A DNA stretch of 45,830 bases from an uncultured Gammaproteobacteria bacterium (GCA_947258975.1 CAMYKK010000028.1:1-45830), one strand, 5' to 3'. Counted from the stretch's first letter, positions 26,468 through 37,335 are shown. Translations and numbers: made by a program. Notes: a model not told the origin generated them from the sequence alone.

Positions 26468-26626
26468 TCAGGTAAACGCCGTCTGCTAGTTGGCGTCGGT
26501 GTTAGCAACGATTCTTCGATGGGCAAAACCACCCGGGCCGGAGCCGAAGCGGTATCCTCCGCGGAGCGATTCATACCGGGGCACCGGCCTGCAGAAAAGT
26601 GATAATATATTGTTTCAATTTCGTTT
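26468..26626. other. Convergent intergenic region
   Basis: Gene-free DNA between the HD-GYP stop and the 63-bp repeat; the whole gap to the stop of the giant minus-strand gene is 300 bases. No strong terminator hairpin is seen. Confidence 0.35.
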
Positions 26627-26689
26627 TTTCGGGATGCCCATTGCGAAAATTGCCCGGTTCTGCATAACAAGGCAGGACTCACTCATGCA
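26627..26689 (+). repeat. Diverged 63-bp repeat, copy A
   Basis: Matches 44251-44313 at 50 of 63 positions with no gap. It starts TTTCGGGATGCCC, keeps TTCTGCA in the middle and has GCAGGACTCACTC near the end. Both copies lie in convergent gaps shortly before the stop of a minus-strand gene. Confidence 0.6.
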
Positions 26690-26767
26690 AAAGTCCCGCA
26701 AGGAACTGAAACAAGACGCACGCATATCAGACTGACAACGGGTTCAGGGAATCCGGATACTGATTGG

Positions 26768-29700
26768 TTATGGGAATCGTGTAAGTGGTTGCGGACGACC
26801 AACCGCGTATCCCTGGGCATAATCGACTCCAATTTCTTGGAGCTTTCTTAATATGGCTTCGTTCTCTACGCACTCTGCGATCGTTTTCTTACCCATCACA
26901 TGACCAATATCATTGATAGATTTCACCATCGCCAGATCAATAGGGCCATCAAGGATATGCTTAACAAACACACCATCGATTTTCAGAAAATCCACCGCAA
27001 GGTTCTTGAGGTAAGCAAACGACGACAAGCCGCTGCCGAAATCATCCAGCGCAAACACGCAGCCGCGACCCTTGAGCATATTAATAAAACGGGTGGCCGT
27101 TACTAAATTTGCAATTGCTGCCGTCTCCGTCACCTCAAAACAAATATTTTGCGGTGAAATCTTTTTCTCTTTGAATTGGTCCATCACAAACGGTAGAAAC
27201 TCTTCATCCCCCAGAGAGCGCCCCGATAGATTGAGGGAAAGCAGGAACAAACGCCCGAGGTGTTCCGGATGGCTGGCGAGCCATGAAAACGCGGTACCGA
27301 TCACCCAGCGGTCTAGCTTGGTGGCAAGGTTATAGCGCTCGGCAGCTGCGAAAAAGACATCGGGCGGGACTACGTCGCCTTCTTTATCCTCCATCCGCAG
27401 TAGCAACTCATAGAAACCCGTTTCCGCGCCGGTGCCGGTGACCGGAGCAATGGGCTGGAAATCCAGATGAAAACGATCGTGTTCCAAGCTCTGTTCGATT
27501 CGGGTCGCGAGCTGCATTTCCCCATGACGCTTTGCCAGTTGCGTGTCGTCTTCATGGTAAACATGAATCCGATTACGCCCTGCGTCCTTGGCCGCATAGC
27601 AGGCGGAATCGGCGTCCTTTAGTACGTCTATTCCACTGTGCGAGTCTTTGTTGATGAGAACAAGACCAATACTGACACCGATGCTGAAACTCTTGTCCTC
27701 CCATCGAAACTGGAAGCCCTCGATCGCCTTGCGCAGGCTGTTGGCCACTCTTCTGGCTTGTTTGAGCGAGCAGCGCTCCATCAACACAGCAAACTCGTCG
27801 CCCCCAAGACGGGCCAAGGTGTCCCGCCTCCTGACCCGCTGATTCAAGAAACTCGCAAGCTGGTGCAGAAGCTCGTCCCCGGCAACGTGACCGCAGCTGT
27901 CGTTGACAACTTTGAACTGGTCTAGGTCGAAGTAACACAAGACGTGCTCGGTGTTCTCTGATCTGGCAGTCTCCAGCACCCGCTTCAATCGATGCTCGAA
28001 TTCCCGTCGATTGATGAGACCCGTCAACGCATCGTGGCTTGCTTGGAAGCTAAGTTGTTCCGAAAAATTGTGGGCCTCGGTGATGTCTTGAGCGGTTCCC
28101 GTCAACCGTATAGGCCGGCCATCACCAGCGCGCTGCAATTCCGCCTCCGCATGCATAAATCTTATCGCGCCATCAGGAAGCGCAATCCGGAAATCAATGC
28201 CAAAAGGACTGCCTCGAGAGGTCGTGGCTTTGAATTGTTCCTTAATGGATTCCCGATCATCTGGATGTGCCAGTTCAAGGAACGATTCGAAAGAAGACAC
28301 AATCTGGTCACGCGCCATGCCGAATACTCGGTACAGCTCATCGGACCAGTGCATCTCGTCGTTGATGAGATCCCACTCCCAGCTCCCCATATGGGCGATC
28401 CGCTGTGCGTCTACCAGCGACTTTTCGCTACTTTGTAACGCTTTGTCTGCGTGTTTGCGCTCGGTGATATCCTGCGTATGACCCATCAGCCTCGCGACGG
28501 TCCCATCGGCATTTCTAAGCGGCACGACACTGGATGCAAACTCATGCCACTGACCGTTGCAGATCGCAGTGTACTCGAACTCGGACGCGTGCCCTTCATA
28601 TGCGCGGCTTAACAACGCGGCGACCCGTTTACGATCCTCCGGAGACACAATATCTATATAGGCCACGCCAGCAATCTCCTCTTCTTCTTTGACACCCATC
28701 ATACGCAGGCCTGCACGATTCATAGTTAGCAAGCGTCCCTGCAGATCGATCTCGTGGACGCAGACCGGCGCGTTTTCGGTGAGCGCGCGGAATCGTTCTG
28801 CACTTTCCTGTAATGACTCTTCCAGTCGCTTTTGCTCGGTTCTATCAAAAAACGTCAGAATCGCTCCTACTGCGACTTTCTTATCCGAAAAGAACGGCGC
28901 AATCGTCAACCAATAAGTGTTCTGGTTTGTCGTGATTTCTTTCTGAGACATCGTTGCCCGCTCGATGACCTTCACGACCTCTTGACCAAGGTCGGGCAGG
29001 TGATTCTGCGATGTTAAGTCTGTCAGTACCGCGTCGACGCCTATCCTCGTCAGCGCAAAGAGGTTCGTTGCATCTGCGGTAAATCGCCGCACCCTCAACT
29101 GACTATCCACCACCAACAGCGCAAACCCAACATTATGTAGGATATTTTCTATGTCAGTATGTGCCACGATGAGTTCGGAGGATCGAATCTGAAGTTCTTG
29201 GTTAACCGTGGACAGTTCTTCGTTTGTGGACTGTAATTCTTCATTTGCGGTCTGTAATTCTTCATTAGATGAGTGCAACTCTTCATTGGTCGACTGCAGC
29301 TCCTCATTTGTCGCTTGGAGTTCCTCGTTGGTTGTCTCTAATTCTTCTATCGTCGTCTGTAAATACTCACGTGCCGTCGCGAGCTCTTGTTCGAGTTCCT
29401 GTACGCGTGGATCAACGACATTTGGTTCTGGCTCGAGCGCCGTTAACTCGGGAGTTTCAATGACTTTCTCTTCAAACGCTACCAGGATCAACTTTGTGTC
29501 GTCATTCGACAACACCGGAGTGGCCAACATACGGAACAGCTTGGCTGTATCACCATCGACCAACTGATGTTGTTTTCCATGTACAGGAATTTGGTCGCGA
29601 ATAGCCCTGTGCATCAATGACCGCAATTCCACTCGATATTTACTTTGCATCATATCTGCAATGCCTAGACCCGGTTCCCCGCTCGGCAGACGAAGATAGG

Positions 29701-31399
29701 GGCTCACGTCACCCCGTACAAAGACGATCTTCAAACGGTCATCGACAACCACGGCTTTAGGACCATAGACGTTCGCGATCGCCTGATTTGTCAACTCCTG
29801 GAGGTGGATTTCTTTGTTCGGAGCCACCGGCTTTTTATATGGCACGGGACGGTAGCGCCCCATCTGGCCGATGCCCACGTCTACTTGTTGCCTGTGGAAC
29901 GTCTCCCTTCTCTTGTAAATCTTCCATTTGCGATCCACCTGCGAAAATAAGCTGCTGAGCTCCCCGACGGACTCCGACCTACCAAGAAACAAGTAACCCG
30001 TGTCGTTGAGCACGTAATGAAACATAGACAGCAATCGGTTCTGCAAACGGGAGCTGAAATAGATCAACACATTACGGCACACGACGAGGTCCAGCCCTGA
30101 AAACGGCGGGTCACTTACCAGATTCTGCTTCGCGAATATGACCTTCTCTCTAATTGACTTGGTGACCTGGAAGGAATGATCGTCTGCTGTGAAGTAGCGA
30201 TCGAGGATACTCTTATCGATCTCTACGACGGTTGCTTCCGGATACGTTCCTCTACGTGCCACTTCGATGACTTTATCATCCAGATCGGTGGCGAAAATTT
30301 GAATGTTGCGCTCATCGAACTGCCCTCGTAACGTTTGTGCAAGAAGAATCGCGATCGAGTAGGCCTCCTCTCCCGTTGCGCATCCCGCTACCCAGAACCT
30401 GATACTATCTCCCGGCTTTTTCGCCTCAACGATCTTGATGAGGCATTTCGACAAAGCATCAAACGCATCCCGATCACGGAAGAAGCCGGTCACAGCAATA
30501 AGAATGTCCTTGCGTAGGCTATCCAACTCTTCAGGTGTTACGCGTAGATAGTGAATGTACTCCTTCAACGAGCCAATCTTACGTAATGCCATCCGTCGTT
30601 CAATCCGGCGATTAATCGTCGTTGATTTGTACTCCGAGAAATCACAACCCAACCGCTCCTGCAGCATGGCCACTATCGTTTGGACATTGAATCCTGCGTC
30701 GTCGGCAGGAATGGTCTTTTTGCCCAACTTCGGAAGCGCAACAATGGACGGTAGCGCCGGCCCCATTTTCTCCGCTGAGAGAATTAGGTCGACCAACCCG
30801 GTATTAATAGCCGCCTGCGGCATTCCGTTATATTTTGCGGTCTTAAGGTCTTGCACGATTGTGACTCCACCTTCAGCTTTGATGGCGCGAATTCCATGTG
30901 CTCCGTCCGAGCCTGTCCCCGAGAGAATAATGCCAACTGCTCTCTCGCCCTTTTCATTCGCCAGGGATGAAAAGAAATAATCTATAGATGGTTTGGGACC
31001 AAAAGAGGTAGTGGGTTTGCTTAGTTTGAAGCGGCCATTTGCGATGGCGATATGCCGGTCATACGGCGTGATAAAGATGGTTTTGGGTCTGATCCGATCA
31101 TTGTGTTTTACCTCCGCCACCTCCAACGCGGTGTCACGCGCCAGGAGCTCTCCCAGCACACTACGGTGTTTCGGATCGAGATGCTGCGCGACGACGCAGG
31201 CAACGTTGTCGAGCGTTGGTAAATGAAGAATCAAGGAGCGCAGCGCCTCCAAACCTCCTGCCGAAGCACCTATCCCAACAACAAAGAGGTCCTGGGCAGC
31301 AGCCGACTTCGTGGATTTTCTTCTGGCCGCCAAGGTCTTGCGTTTACCGGTAGGTTTGGCTCTCGACTGAGGGGATGCCTTCGAGGTATTTGGTGTCAC
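26768..31399 (-). CDS. CheB-CheR-coiled coil-PAS-GGDEF-EAL hybrid signalling protein
   Basis: A 1543-residue cytosolic protein. Domains in order: CheB methylesterase (about 35-230; GASAGG Ser, AQHLDP His, SGTGSDG Asp); CheR methyltransferase (about 245-510; AVTGFFRD, FWVAGCATGEEAYS, VCRNVLIYF); a region with PAS similarity; a heptad coiled coil of TNEELQ-like repeats (about 680-745); three further PAS-type segments (about 745-1110); GGDEF (LARLGGDEFAVL near 1195, signature intact); and EAL (YELLLR in place of EAL, FEVTETAA, ALDDFGSGLSS, KIDGVFV and AECVENEA, so the metal and catalytic residues look present). It may therefore methylate or demethylate a receptor and also make or break c-di-GMP. 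The start is GTG; the ribosome binding site is weak. No chemoreceptor gene is nearby. Confidence 0.92.
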   Translation of the reverse strand: MTPNTSKASPQSRAKPTGKRKTLAARRKSTKSAAAQDLFVVGIGASAGGLEALRSLILHLPTLDNVACVVAQHLDPKHRSVLGELLARDTALEVAEVKHNDRIRPKTIFITPYDRHIAIANGRFKLSKPTTSFGPKPSIDYFFSSLANEKGERAVGIILSGTGSDGAHGIRAIKAEGGVTIVQDLKTAKYNGMPQAAINTGLVDLILSAEKMGPALPSIVALPKLGKKTIPADDAGFNVQTIVAMLQERLGCDFSEYKSTTINRRIERRMALRKIGSLKEYIHYLRVTPEELDSLRKDILIAVTGFFRDRDAFDALSKCLIKIVEAKKPGDSIRFWVAGCATGEEAYSIAILLAQTLRGQFDERNIQIFATDLDDKVIEVARRGTYPEATVVEIDKSILDRYFTADDHSFQVTKSIREKVIFAKQNLVSDPPFSGLDLVVCRNVLIYFSSRLQNRLLSMFHYVLNDTGYLFLGRSESVGELSSLFSQVDRKWKIYKRRETFHRQQVDVGIGQMGRYRPVPYKKPVAPNKEIHLQELTNQAIANVYGPKAVVVDDRLKIVFVRGDVSPYLRLPSGEPGLGIADMMQSKYRVELRSLMHRAIRDQIPVHGKQHQLVDGDTAKLFRMLATPVLSNDDTKLILVAFEEKVIETPELTALEPEPNVVDPRVQELEQELATAREYLQTTIEELETTNEELQATNEELQSTNEELHSSNEELQTANEELQSTNEELSTVNQELQIRSSELIVAHTDIENILHNVGFALLVVDSQLRVRRFTADATNLFALTRIGVDAVLTDLTSQNHLPDLGQEVVKVIERATMSQKEITTNQNTYWLTIAPFFSDKKVAVGAILTFFDRTEQKRLEESLQESAERFRALTENAPVCVHEIDLQGRLLTMNRAGLRMMGVKEEEEIAGVAYIDIVSPEDRKRVAALLSRAYEGHASEFEYTAICNGQWHEFASSVVPLRNADGTVARLMGHTQDITERKHADKALQSSEKSLVDAQRIAHMGSWEWDLINDEMHWSDELYRVFGMARDQIVSSFESFLELAHPDDRESIKEQFKATTSRGSPFGIDFRIALPDGAIRFMHAEAELQRAGDGRPIRLTGTAQDITEAHNFSEQLSFQASHDALTGLINRREFEHRLKRVLETARSENTEHVLCYFDLDQFKVVNDSCGHVAGDELLHQLASFLNQRVRRRDTLARLGGDEFAVLMERCSLKQARRVANSLRKAIEGFQFRWEDKSFSIGVSIGLVLINKDSHSGIDVLKDADSACYAAKDAGRNRIHVYHEDDTQLAKRHGEMQLATRIEQSLEHDRFHLDFQPIAPVTGTGAETGFYELLLRMEDKEGDVVPPDVFFAAAERYNLATKLDRWVIGTAFSWLASHPEHLGRLFLLSLNLSGRSLGDEEFLPFVMDQFKEKKISPQNICFEVTETAAIANLVTATRFINMLKGRGCVFALDDFGSGLSSFAYLKNLAVDFLKIDGVFVKHILDGPIDLAMVKSINDIGHVMGKKTIAECVENEAILRKLQEIGVDYAQGYAVGRPQPLTRFP

Positions 31400-31756
31400 A
31401 AGTTTCGCTAATCATTTGTTAATTCGAGAATATCCCGGGGATATTCTAGGAATTGACTGATGTTACACCTAAATTTGCCCTCATGGGACAGGTCAAATCG
31501 TTACACTTATCGTTTGTACGGTATTCGCTTTGCCCACATTCCAAATCAGACCAAAGCAGGATTGCCCGGAAACCACCGCGCAGCCTTCTTGCAACTCCAG
31601 CGGTCGCGGCAAAAATGTACAAATTGAGGTCAGGGCCCTAGAGGCCCAATGGAAGCTGGAGGCGTTTGACGTCCAACAGTGGGAGGAGCAACCGTCACGG
31701 ATCTTCGAGAAACTGATCGTGGCTTATCTGAACGCGATCCGGAGTAATGAGGGAGT
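31400..31756. other. Gene-free region upstream of the hybrid gene
   Basis: It holds the minus-strand promoter region of the CheB-CheR hybrid gene. One plus-strand frame near 31640-31740 reads like protein (LEAFDVQQWEEQPSRIFEKL) but has no start, family or partner and may be a relic. It runs into the palindromic repeat at 31757. Confidence 0.35.
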
Positions 31757-31798
31757 AATGGGGTCGGAGTGCATTTTTTAATGCACTCCGACCCCATT
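31757..31798. repeat. Palindromic repeat, GGGGTCGGAGTGCATT type, perfect copy
   Basis: Two perfect 19-base arms (31757-31775 and 31780-31798) are separated by TTTT. The arm reads AATGGGGTCGGAGTGCATT. A partial duplication (GAGTAATG) precedes it. Nearly identical arms occur at 32837-32878, with half copies at about 37316 and 38760. Confidence 0.85.
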
Positions 31799-32184
31799 CA
31801 TAAGTTCGTCGTTCGTATTAACCATAATTAGCGGACCTAATGTCCTTTTTCTTTTCGAACATTGGGTCCCATAACAAACTCGCGACCAACATATTCAATG
31901 CGTTAGCATTCATTAGTAGGACACCCTCTGGGATTTCTAGCGGATCACGTTGCCGATTCGGATTCCAATAACCTCTCCGATATAGCGTTCACAATACTTC
32001 GTATCGCGCATTATAGCCTAGGTCCTGCACCCAGGAACGCGCTCGAATGTCGGCTTTCTGGCGCCTATGTAATTGACCGGGATGGGTCGTGAGCCGAGAT
32101 TTGGTGGCCGAACACAGGGACCAGTTTGCTGCGGCGCAGCTAATCGCAGTTCTCGGCCTTAACCGATCAGACGTGCTCAGCGGC
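31799..32184. other. Gene-free region of about 390 bases
   Basis: DNA downstream of the SnoaL-like gene (minus strand). No gene, RNA or further repeat is recognised. Confidence 0.35.
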
Positions 32185-32571
32185 TTAGAACATCGTGTTG
32201 TCGTTCTTTGAGGTCTCTGGAATAACTTGAAGTACATCCCAGTGCTCGACAATCTTCCCGTTGTCGTCGAGCCGAAAGATATCGATTCCCGCATAGTCGT
32301 TGTCGCCTGGCCACTCTTGATGGCAATGCAGCACGACGTGGTTGCCGTCAGCGAATGCACGCTTAAAGTGAACCCGCTTGCCAGGGTGCTCGGCAGTCAT
32401 CCGCTCGAAGTACTCGACAAACGCCTCTTTGCCGTCCGCGACCTCTGGGTTGTGCTGTATATAGGTATCGCCGGCATAATGCTCGATCGCTTCGCGCGGC
32501 TTGCATTCGTTGAACATCAGGTCATAGAACGCCTGCGCGTTCCGCTTGTTTTGCTCTAGGTCGTTGCTCAT
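32185..32571 (-). CDS. SnoaL/NTF2-like protein
   Basis: A 128-residue single-domain protein of the SnoaL-like family, cone-shaped alpha+beta barrels that include polyketide cyclases and many uncharacterised hydrolases or isomerases. Visible blocks are [43 protein letters not shown] and the C-terminal [23 protein letters not shown], the classic ending of this group. It lacks a signal peptide and is therefore cytosolic. It is flanked on both sides by palindromic repeats and stands alone. The reaction cannot be inferred. Confidence 0.88.
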   Translation of the reverse strand: MSNDLEQNKRNAQAFYDLMFNECKPREAIEHYAGDTYIQHNPEVADGKEAFVEYFERMTAEHPGKRVHFKRAFADGNHVVLHCHQEWPGDNDYAGIDIFRLDDNGKIVEHWDVLQVIPETSKNDNTMF

Positions 32572-32836
32572 CTCTCATTCAGCCCGAGTCTGACTTCCGC
32601 CTAATTGTACTAGCCCAGGGACACTTGGGGTCGTGAAGGGACTTTCACAACAGAAGACCTTGCAACAATTTACTCGGTAGTTGCATAAATACGTCGTTGT
32701 TTTTCAATGAAACTGTTTTATGTATTGGCGCTGCTGGGTGTGACAACCCTGTTGCTGGACTGCACCAAATGTGAGGTCCAGAAAGTATAGAAAATTGATG
32801 CGACAAAATTGCAATCTGAGTAATGGGGTCGCGAGT
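32572..32836. other. Gene-poor region between two palindromic repeats
   Basis: Contains the SnoaL-like gene's promoter side, a 27-codon peptide frame, and a tandem partial copy of the repeat arm (GTAATGGGGTCG at about 32820). Confidence 0.35.
32707..32790 (+). CDS. Very short lipoprotein-signal-like frame
   Basis: A 27-codon frame whose product starts MKLFYVLALLGVTTLLLDC, a signal-peptide-like run ending in Cys, then TKCEVQKV. The -1 residue before Cys is Asp, unlike a standard lipobox. It could be a truncated lipoprotein gene cut off near the palindromic repeat, a small entericidin-like peptide, or chance. Confidence 0.2.
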   Translation: MKLFYVLALLGVTTLLLDCTKCEVQKV

Positions 32837-32878
32837 AATGGGGTCGGAGTGCGTTTTTTAATGCACTCCGACCCCATT
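32837..32878. repeat. Palindromic repeat, GGGGTCGGAGTGCATT type
   Basis: Arms at 32837-32855 and 32860-32878 around a 4-base loop, with one mismatch (GCGTT against AATGC). Otherwise identical to the copy at 31757-31798. It lies about 90 bases downstream of the RND transporter stop and could terminate that minus-strand transcript. Confidence 0.85.
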
Positions 32879-32966
32879 CATTTCCATTCATTTTGGATAT
32901 AACGAAACGAGTTTCCAATTTATAACGGGATCTCAACAGTCCCGCTTTACCCGAGGCCGCCACTGT

Positions 32967-35900
32967 TCATCCGGTGACTGTCTTGTCTGCGACGCCTTTT
33001 GCTAGCTCGCTGCTTCCGTGGTGAAAAAGCGAATATACGACCGGGACCAATACCAGCGTAATCAGAGTCGACGTCGTAAGACCGCCGACAACGGCGCGGG
33101 CCAACGGCGCCTGTGCATCGGCGCCCTCGCCGATGCCAAGTGCCAGCGGCAGCAGCGCGAGAATCGTGGTAAACGTGGTCATGAGAACCGGCCGCAGGCG
33201 CCGCCTCCCAGCTTCAGCCACAGCGGCCAGGGTTTCCAGGCCCTCTCCGCGCAGCTGGCCTGCCTGGTCCACTAGTAGAATGGCGTTATTGACCACGATA
33301 CCTCCCAGCATGATGCAACCGATGGCGGACTGGAGATTGAGCGTCGTGTCGGTGAGAAACAATGTGAGCAGAACACCCACGGCAGCCAGCGGCACCGAGA
33401 GCATCACCACCAGTGGGTCCAGCAAGGACTCGTACTGGGATGCGAGCACCATGTACACCAGTAGCAGAGCGAGACACAACGAGATCAACAGTTCGTCGAA
33501 AGCTTTTTGCTGTTCTTCAAAGTTACCGGCGATGATCAGATCATAGCCTGTCGGCCGCGGGATCTGTGTCAGGCGCTCCCGGACATCTGCAGCAATCGAG
33601 CCCAGGTCGCGGCCGGCCACGTTGGCAGTCACGTTGATCAACCGCTGCTGATCCTTGCGGTCGATGGTGACCGGACCGGCTCCCGTCTCCACGGACACCA
33701 GGTTGCGCAGCACGACCAGACCGCCATCAGGTATTCGCACGGTTAGATCGAGGATCTCGTCCAGCGAGCGTTTCTCTGCGTCTTCCAGCTGCACCAGGAT
33801 ACGGTAGGAATTCCCCTGGACGCGATACTCTCCTGCGGTGGAACCGGCAACAGCGGTCTCGATGACGCGGGTGACGTCGCGCACGCTCAAGCCCAGATCC
33901 GCCACCTTGTCACGATCCACATGAATCACCCGCTGCGGAACACCCGCCTCACGGCTCAACTCCACGTCCGTGATGCCGTCGACGTCGACGATGCCGTCGG
34001 CAACCCGCCGCGCGAGCAGGTCCAGGGTGTCTAGATCAAAACCGCGCACTTCCACGGTGATGCCTTCGACGCTCGCCAAAATGCGCTCGAGTAGGAACTG
34101 CCCCTGGGGCGCACGCACCCGGATCTTCGCGCCGGGGATACCATTTTTGTCGAACCGCAGGCGAAGGTCCGCCGCGATCTCGCTGTTAGAACGTGCCCGC
34201 GTCTTCGCGGGACCGAGCGAGATGCGCATCTCACCTACGGCCGCTGCATTACCGCGGGCGCCGGAAGTAATCATGCTGACCACCGAGGAAACCGCCTCGG
34301 GTACCGCCGCGTTGACCACGTTTTCCATCTGCCGGGTTTGTTGATCGATCAAACCCATGCGCGTGCCGACTTCAAATTGAGCGGTGACGCGGACTTCACC
34401 TTCGTCGCTTGGCGGCAGAAACTCGGTACCGAGAAACGGCAACAGCAGCAGACTCGCAGATAAGGCGGCAATAGATAGGAGCACTACCATCCAGGGCACC
34501 CGCAACACAGCACGCAGCAAATCTCGGTAACCGTTTTCCAGCGCTTCGAATCCCGCCCCGGCGCGCGCTGAAAGCCGGGCCGTCAATCGGGGGGAACCGC
34601 TTGTCCCCGGAGCGGCGAGCAGCCGCGAGCCCAACATGGGCACCAGGCTCAATGCCACGAGGAGTGAACAGAACAGCGAGAACATAATCACGTATGCGAA
34701 TTCCGTGAACAGCACGCTGGACACGCCCCGCACGAATACCAGCGGCAGGAATATCACCAACGTGGTGACGGTACCTGCGATTACCGCCGAGCTCACTTCG
34801 CGGGTACCGTTGATCGCTGCCGCCACAGGCTCTTCCGCAAACTCCTGCCGGCGGCGGAATATGCTCTCCAGCACCACCACGGAGCTGTCCACCATCATAC
34901 CGACGCCAAGCGCCAGACCGCCCAGCGTCATGAGATTCAGCGTGAAGCCACCGAAATACAGCAGCGCGAAGGTCGCGCCCACGGAGATCGGAATTGCCAG
35001 CGAAATGACCAGCGTGCTGCGAAGGTCACGGAGGAAAAACAACAGCACCAACACCGCCAGCGAACCACCATACAGCACCGACCGCGCTACGTTGGCGATG
35101 GCGCGTTCGATGAAGTTGCCCTGGTTAATGACGGGGACGATGCGGATCTGCGGAAACTGCTCATTGACGGACTCCACTTCCGCCAAAACCCGACGCGCGA
35201 CCTCCACGGTGTTTGCGTTGGCCTGCTTGCGAATGGCCACGCGCAGCCCCTGGTCGCCGTTGACGCGGATGATGCGGGATTGTTTCTCGTAGGTATCCTT
35301 GACCCGGGCGATCTGACTCAGTGTAACAACGGCGCCCTCGCGCCGCGCGATCACGGTGTCGCGGATCTGACCCAGATCGGCGAACTCCGACGGCGCGCGC
35401 AGCGTGACTTCGTAGCGACCCACTTCGATCTTGCCGGCCGGGAGGTCCAAGTTGGCGTTGCGGATGGCGCTGAGCACGTCGTCGAGCGGCAATCCCAGGG
35501 CGTTAAGCTTGGTCGGGTCAAGCTCGACGCGGACTTCGCGGTTGAACCCACCCCAAGGATCCACCTGGGCAACGCCTGGGATTCGGGCGAAGCGGTAGCG
35601 GATCTGGTCCTCGACTATCTGAGTCAGCTCAACCGGGTCGAGCTTGCTGGAAATTCCCAGCAACACGACCGGGAAGCTGTCAACGTCAAATTTAGTGACC
35701 CGCGGCCGGTTGATTTCATCGGGGAGTTCACTGATCTCGTCCTCTATGGTGGCCTGTACGTCCAGCGCCGCCTTGTCGATATTCGTCCCCCATGCAAAAC
35801 TTACACGCACCCGACTGTTTCCTTCATAGGATTGCGAGGTGATTTCAACCACCCCCGGCACGGTGGCAACGATCTCCTCGACAATCTGCGTGACCAGGCG

Positions 35901-36080
35901 CTCCATCACGATGGGATCCGCACCCTCGTATTCGGTGCGCACGGTGACGGTGGGTAACTCGATGCTCGGCAGCAGGTCGATTTGCAGCCGGGTAAACGCA
36001 ACCGCACCGAGCACGACTACTATTAGCGTCATCATGCTGGTAAACACCGGACGGTGGACGCTCGCACGGGCGATATTCAC
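32967..36080 (-). CDS. RND efflux transporter permease (HAE1/AcrB family)
   Basis: A 1037-residue inner-membrane pump with the full RND layout: helix 1 after [20 protein letters not shown], porter domains, helices 2-6 with [25 protein letters not shown], a second porter repeat, and helices 8-12 with [21 protein letters not shown] and [17 protein letters not shown]. It uses the proton gradient to expel drugs or lipophilic compounds through an outer-membrane channel not encoded here. Where AcrB has Asp-Asp in helix 4 this protein has Asp-Ser, and where AcrB has Lys940 it has Asn (VNNAI), as in several RND subgroups. The GTG start overlaps the adaptor stop by four bases. Confidence 0.93.
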   Translation of the reverse strand: MNIARASVHRPVFTSMMTLIVVVLGAVAFTRLQIDLLPSIELPTVTVRTEYEGADPIVMERLVTQIVEEIVATVPGVVEITSQSYEGNSRVRVSFAWGTNIDKAALDVQATIEDEISELPDEINRPRVTKFDVDSFPVVLLGISSKLDPVELTQIVEDQIRYRFARIPGVAQVDPWGGFNREVRVELDPTKLNALGLPLDDVLSAIRNANLDLPAGKIEVGRYEVTLRAPSEFADLGQIRDTVIARREGAVVTLSQIARVKDTYEKQSRIIRVNGDQGLRVAIRKQANANTVEVARRVLAEVESVNEQFPQIRIVPVINQGNFIERAIANVARSVLYGGSLAVLVLLFFLRDLRSTLVISLAIPISVGATFALLYFGGFTLNLMTLGGLALGVGMMVDSSVVVLESIFRRRQEFAEEPVAAAINGTREVSSAVIAGTVTTLVIFLPLVFVRGVSSVLFTEFAYVIMFSLFCSLLVALSLVPMLGSRLLAAPGTSGSPRLTARLSARAGAGFEALENGYRDLLRAVLRVPWMVVLLSIAALSASLLLLPFLGTEFLPPSDEGEVRVTAQFEVGTRMGLIDQQTRQMENVVNAAVPEAVSSVVSMITSGARGNAAAVGEMRISLGPAKTRARSNSEIAADLRLRFDKNGIPGAKIRVRAPQGQFLLERILASVEGITVEVRGFDLDTLDLLARRVADGIVDVDGITDVELSREAGVPQRVIHVDRDKVADLGLSVRDVTRVIETAVAGSTAGEYRVQGNSYRILVQLEDAEKRSLDEILDLTVRIPDGGLVVLRNLVSVETGAGPVTIDRKDQQRLINVTANVAGRDLGSIAADVRERLTQIPRPTGYDLIIAGNFEEQQKAFDELLISLCLALLLVYMVLASQYESLLDPLVVMLSVPLAAVGVLLTLFLTDTTLNLQSAIGCIMLGGIVVNNAILLVDQAGQLRGEGLETLAAVAEAGRRRLRPVLMTTFTTILALLPLALGIGEGADAQAPLARAVVGGLTTSTLITLVLVPVVYSLFHHGSSELAKGVADKTVTG

Positions 36081-37258
36081 CGCGTATTATTTCCCATGCG
36101 TCCGCCGATCGAGACGGCAGAGTTGTCGTCCAGAAGTTGCTGGCCGAGTGTGACAACTTGCTTGGTCAGGCCATTGCCGATGACCTGCACACGACCATCC
36201 TGGTGAACCCCCACCTCGACAACACGCCAGGATACCGACTTTCCGTCATCTGCGATAACGAAGACGCCGTCGCTCCCGTCTCGGCGCACCAGTGCCTGCT
36301 CCGGCACGATGGTGGCGTCCTCTACTCGATCCAGCACCACGGTAGCGCGCACAAACATACCAGGCTTCAGTTGCAATTCGGGATTATCGATACCGACTTC
36401 CACCCGCGCCTGACGAGTGCTCTCACTAAACACCGGCGCGATGCGCGCGATGCGTCCTTCGAATACCGCACCAGGGTGGGCGTCGGTGCGCAACGTAACA
36501 GCCTGTCCGCTTCGCAGCAGCGTGTAGTCGCGCTCAGTGACGAAAAACACCGCGGTGATGGGATGCATTTCCACGATCCGCAGCAACGGCGCATTGGCGG
36601 CCACGGTTTCGCCTTCATCGACGTAGCGTTCCGCCACCACCCGTTGATCGTTGCCGCCCCGCCAACCGGCGGTGACATCGGTGTAGCCGAGACGAATTCG
36701 GGCTCCTTCGAGCGCCGCTTGCGACTGGATGACCTGAGCCCCGGTGACTGCCACGCGGGCCTGCTTGGCGAGCTGATCCGCTGTCGCCGTATCGCGCTGC
36801 GATTCCGAGGCCACGCCGCGTGCGTGCAGCTTTTCCGCGCGTTGTAATTCCCGCTCGGCGATGTTCAGCAAGCTCTCGGCTTCCGCCAGGTTGGCCTTGG
36901 CCACTGCCAACTCCGCCTTCGCCTGCGCCACGGACTGCACGTATTCGTCGTTGTCGAGCTTTGCCACGCGCTGGCCACGTGTGACCGTGTCCGCCAGGTC
37001 CACGTCCAGCCGTTCCACGCGCCCGCTGACTTTGGGGGCGACGACGAACTCGGCTTTGGGATCCAGGGTGCCGGTAAAAGTTCGTCGATGCTCAATGGGG
37101 CCGCGTTCGATCATGGCCACTTCCACCGGCACCGCTCGGTCGCCGCCGCGGGGGGCCGGCTTTTGCGCCAGATCTTGGACCCGGCCAATCGCCCCCCAGG
37201 CAAGCGCCCCAACCACCGCCAGCACCAACACCATCGAAACCCAGCGTCTCATAGGCAC
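36077..37258 (-). CDS. RND efflux periplasmic adaptor (membrane fusion protein)
   Basis: A 393-residue adaptor that links the RND pump to an outer-membrane channel. It has one N-terminal membrane anchor ([16 protein letters not shown]), then lipoyl-type halves ([30 protein letters not shown]), an alpha-hairpin rich in Ala, Glu and Leu ([20 protein letters not shown]), and beta-barrel segments with [18 protein letters not shown] and [14 protein letters not shown]. The first codon is GTG at 37258; the ATG two codons later (37252) is equally possible. It is the first gene of a two-gene operon, divergent from the cyclase gene. Confidence 0.9.
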   Translation of the reverse strand: MPMRRWVSMVLVLAVVGALAWGAIGRVQDLAQKPAPRGGDRAVPVEVAMIERGPIEHRRTFTGTLDPKAEFVVAPKVSGRVERLDVDLADTVTRGQRVAKLDNDEYVQSVAQAKAELAVAKANLAEAESLLNIAERELQRAEKLHARGVASESQRDTATADQLAKQARVAVTGAQVIQSQAALEGARIRLGYTDVTAGWRGGNDQRVVAERYVDEGETVAANAPLLRIVEMHPITAVFFVTERDYTLLRSGQAVTLRTDAHPGAVFEGRIARIAPVFSESTRQARVEVGIDNPELQLKPGMFVRATVVLDRVEDATIVPEQALVRRDGSDGVFVIADDGKSVSWRVVEVGVHQDGRVQVIGNGLTKQVVTLGQQLLDDNSAVSIGGRMGNNTR

Positions 37259-37303
37259 AGATTCTAGCTTATAACCCTGAACAATTTCTGAACAGCGCCA
37301 TAA

Positions 37304-37335
37304 TGAGTAATGGTGAGTAATGGGGTCGGAGTGCA
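37304..37335. repeat. Half copy of the GGGGTCGGAGTGCA repeat
   Basis: Reads GAGTAATGGTGAGTAATGGGGTCGGAGTGCA, that is a duplicated GAGTAATGG step plus the left arm only; the right arm is replaced by unrelated sequence. It lies in the divergent promoter region between the efflux operon and the cyclase gene. Confidence 0.65.

Noticed and set aside
26392-26682. Minus-strand frame whose start resembles that of 44088-44306
   Set aside because: The similarity comes from the shared 63-bp DNA repeat; the frames diverge at once and are not convincing genes.
29195-29370. Regular 21-base repeats resembling a CRISPR array
   Set aside because: The repeats are in frame within the CheB-CheR hybrid gene and encode TNEELQ heptads of a coiled coil; there are no unique spacers.
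34636-35957. Two long plus-strand frames opposite the RND transporter
   Set aside because: They are shadows of the well-supported minus-strand RND gene; composition is atypical and no domain is visible.
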